Shown piece by piece: positions 6,364 to 6,948 of a stretch of 6,948 nucleotides of DNA (the first letter of the stretch is position 1; the number at the start of each line of letters is the position of its first letter). This DNA comes from a candidate division FCPU426 bacterium (GTDB lineage Bacteria; Oederibacteriota; JAAXVQ01; JAUVAV01), in assembly GCA_030619365.1 (NCBI GenBank), contig JAUXBQ010000144.1, forward strand, positions 1 to 6,948. Direction: 5' to 3'. Below the pieces are notes generated by a model that saw only the letters and a program-made list of their open reading frames with translations, was not told the origin of the DNA and ran no database searches. The position numbers and the translations under genes were made by a program.

Positions 6364-6882
6364 ATGGAAAAGCTGAGATTCAATATAATGCAGACGGAGT
6401 GGGGCTTTGTGGCCGCGGCCCTGAGCAAGCGCGGGTTCCGGCACCTGATTCTGCCCCAGGCCGGCAAGGAACAGGTCTTTAACGCGCTTTGCCGGCGGGT
6501 GCGGGACGAGAAGTTGGTGCCGGACAACAAGGACCTGGTCGCGAAAAAACTGAATGGGCAACTGCGCAATTATTTTCAAGGCCGGCTGGTGGATTTCAAT
6601 TACAAGCTGGATTACGACACGGCCACGGTGTTCCAGCGCCAGGTGTGGTGCGTGGCGCGGACTATTCCCTACGGCAGCACCCAGACTTACGGCTGGATCG
6701 CGGAAAAAATCGGCGACCCGGACGCGCGCCGGGCCGTGGGGCAGGCCTTGAACGCCAATCCCCTGCCTCTTTTGGTGCCGTGCCACCGGGTGATCGCGGC
6801 CCGAGGCAAACTGGGCGGTTTCGGCGGCGGGCCGGAAACCAAGAGCAAATTGCTGCAATTAGAGGGGACGATCCTGGCGTAA
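6364..6882 (+). CDS. ogt: Methylated-DNA-[protein]-cysteine S-methyltransferase
   Basis: Suicide repair protein of 172 residues that transfers the alkyl group from O6-alkylguanine (and O4-alkylthymine) to its own cysteine. Seen: a poorly conserved N-terminal domain (about 1-85) and a C-terminal winged-helix catalytic domain from FQRQVWCVARTIPYGSTQTYGWIAEKIG. The active-site motif PCHRV is at 139-143 with nucleophile Cys140. Other expected residues are present: Tyr109, the arginine finger in RRAVGQAL (Arg123), Asn132 before the active site, and the tail GKLGGFGGGPETKSKLLQLEG. ATG 6364 is preferred to the adjacent TTG 6361 because GAGG at 6355-6358 is 5 nt away. There is no Ada-type regulatory or zinc domain, so it is a stand-alone Ogt/MGMT type; which of these names applies is not resolved. 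It has no clear promoter of its own and may be read through from murJ across the repeat cluster. Confidence 0.95.
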   Translation: MEKLRFNIMQTEWGFVAAALSKRGFRHLILPQAGKEQVFNALCRRVRDEKLVPDNKDLVAKKLNGQLRNYFQGRLVDFNYKLDYDTATVFQRQVWCVARTIPYGSTQTYGWIAEKIGDPDARRAVGQALNANPLPLLVPCHRVIAARGKLGGFGGGPETKSKLLQLEGTILA

Positions 6883-6889
6883 AGAGGTA

Positions 6890-6907
6890 TCCACGAAATA
6901 CACGAAA
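6890..6907 (+). repeat. Short 9-bp tandem fragment, CACGAAA type
   Basis: Two adjacent nonamers, tccacgaaa and tacacgaaa, start 7 nt after the ogt stop. They resemble the units of the cluster upstream of ogt and may be the left arm of another inverted repeat whose right arm lies beyond the window. No partner arm is visible. Confidence 0.55.
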
Positions 6908-6924
6908 GATGGCAAAAACATTTC

Positions 6925-6948
6925 TGTAGGGGCGGACCCCTGTGTCCG
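6925..6948 (+). repeat. Start of a GC-rich hairpin element, cut by window edge
   Basis: CGGAC (6933-6937) and GTCCG (6944-6948) form a 5-bp stem with a 6-nt loop. The GGGG before it would extend the stem if CCCC follows outside the window. I recall tgtaggggcggaccc as the head of a widespread intergenic repeat in environmental bacterial genomes; this is from memory, not a search. Confidence 0.5.

Noticed and set aside
6105..6569. Minus-strand frame with DHEGHEEKNKK-type protein
   Set aside because: It is translation of the CACGAAG repeat cluster plus antisense ogt and murJ ends. Such DHEGHEE-like proteins are common spurious calls from this kind of repeat.

Overview
This window is a housekeeping segment of a Gram-negative-type (diderm) bacterial chromosome. 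It holds five protein genes in a conserved arrangement plus a DNA-repair gene: leuS (5' end cut off by the window edge), lptE, holA, rpsT (on the opposite strand), murJ and an ogt-type methyltransferase. Coding DNA is GC-rich. The intergenic DNA is strikingly AT-rich and carries long degenerate inverted repeats. LptE implies an outer membrane with lipopolysaccharide. The block leuS-lptE-holA matches the E. coli order, and rpsT next to murJ matches Pseudomonas-like genomes. The repeat style and gene order remind me of uncultured groups such as Candidatus Omnitrophota, or other PVC or Desulfobacterota-like lineages. That assignment is a weak inference from memory; a protein tree would decide it.

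Layout. Positions 1-3791 (+) form one likely transcription unit, leuS-lptE-holA, with gaps of 26 nt and 0 nt. Positions 3805-3890 hold an inverted repeat between convergent holA and rpsT. rpsT (3897-4157, -) has a strong SD and a good sigma70-like promoter upstream at 4221-4249. The divergent region between rpsT and murJ contains a second large inverted repeat (4266-4439) and a weaker candidate murJ promoter. murJ (4544-6154, +) is followed by a third, more complex inverted-repeat cluster (6161-6344), then the ogt-type gene (6364-6882). The window ends in a short tandem-repeat fragment and the start of a GC-rich hairpin element.

Functionally the genes cover translation (LeuRS, S20), replication (clamp-loader delta), envelope biogenesis (LptE for LPS insertion, MurJ for lipid II flipping) and repair of alkylated DNA. 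I see no defence system, prophage, insertion sequence, CRISPR array or tRNA, and no novel multi-gene system. The unexplained signal is the set of intergenic repeats. Each arm is built of degenerate 8- or 9-bp units. They sit in a convergent, a divergent and a tandem gap respectively, so simple transcription termination does not explain all of them.
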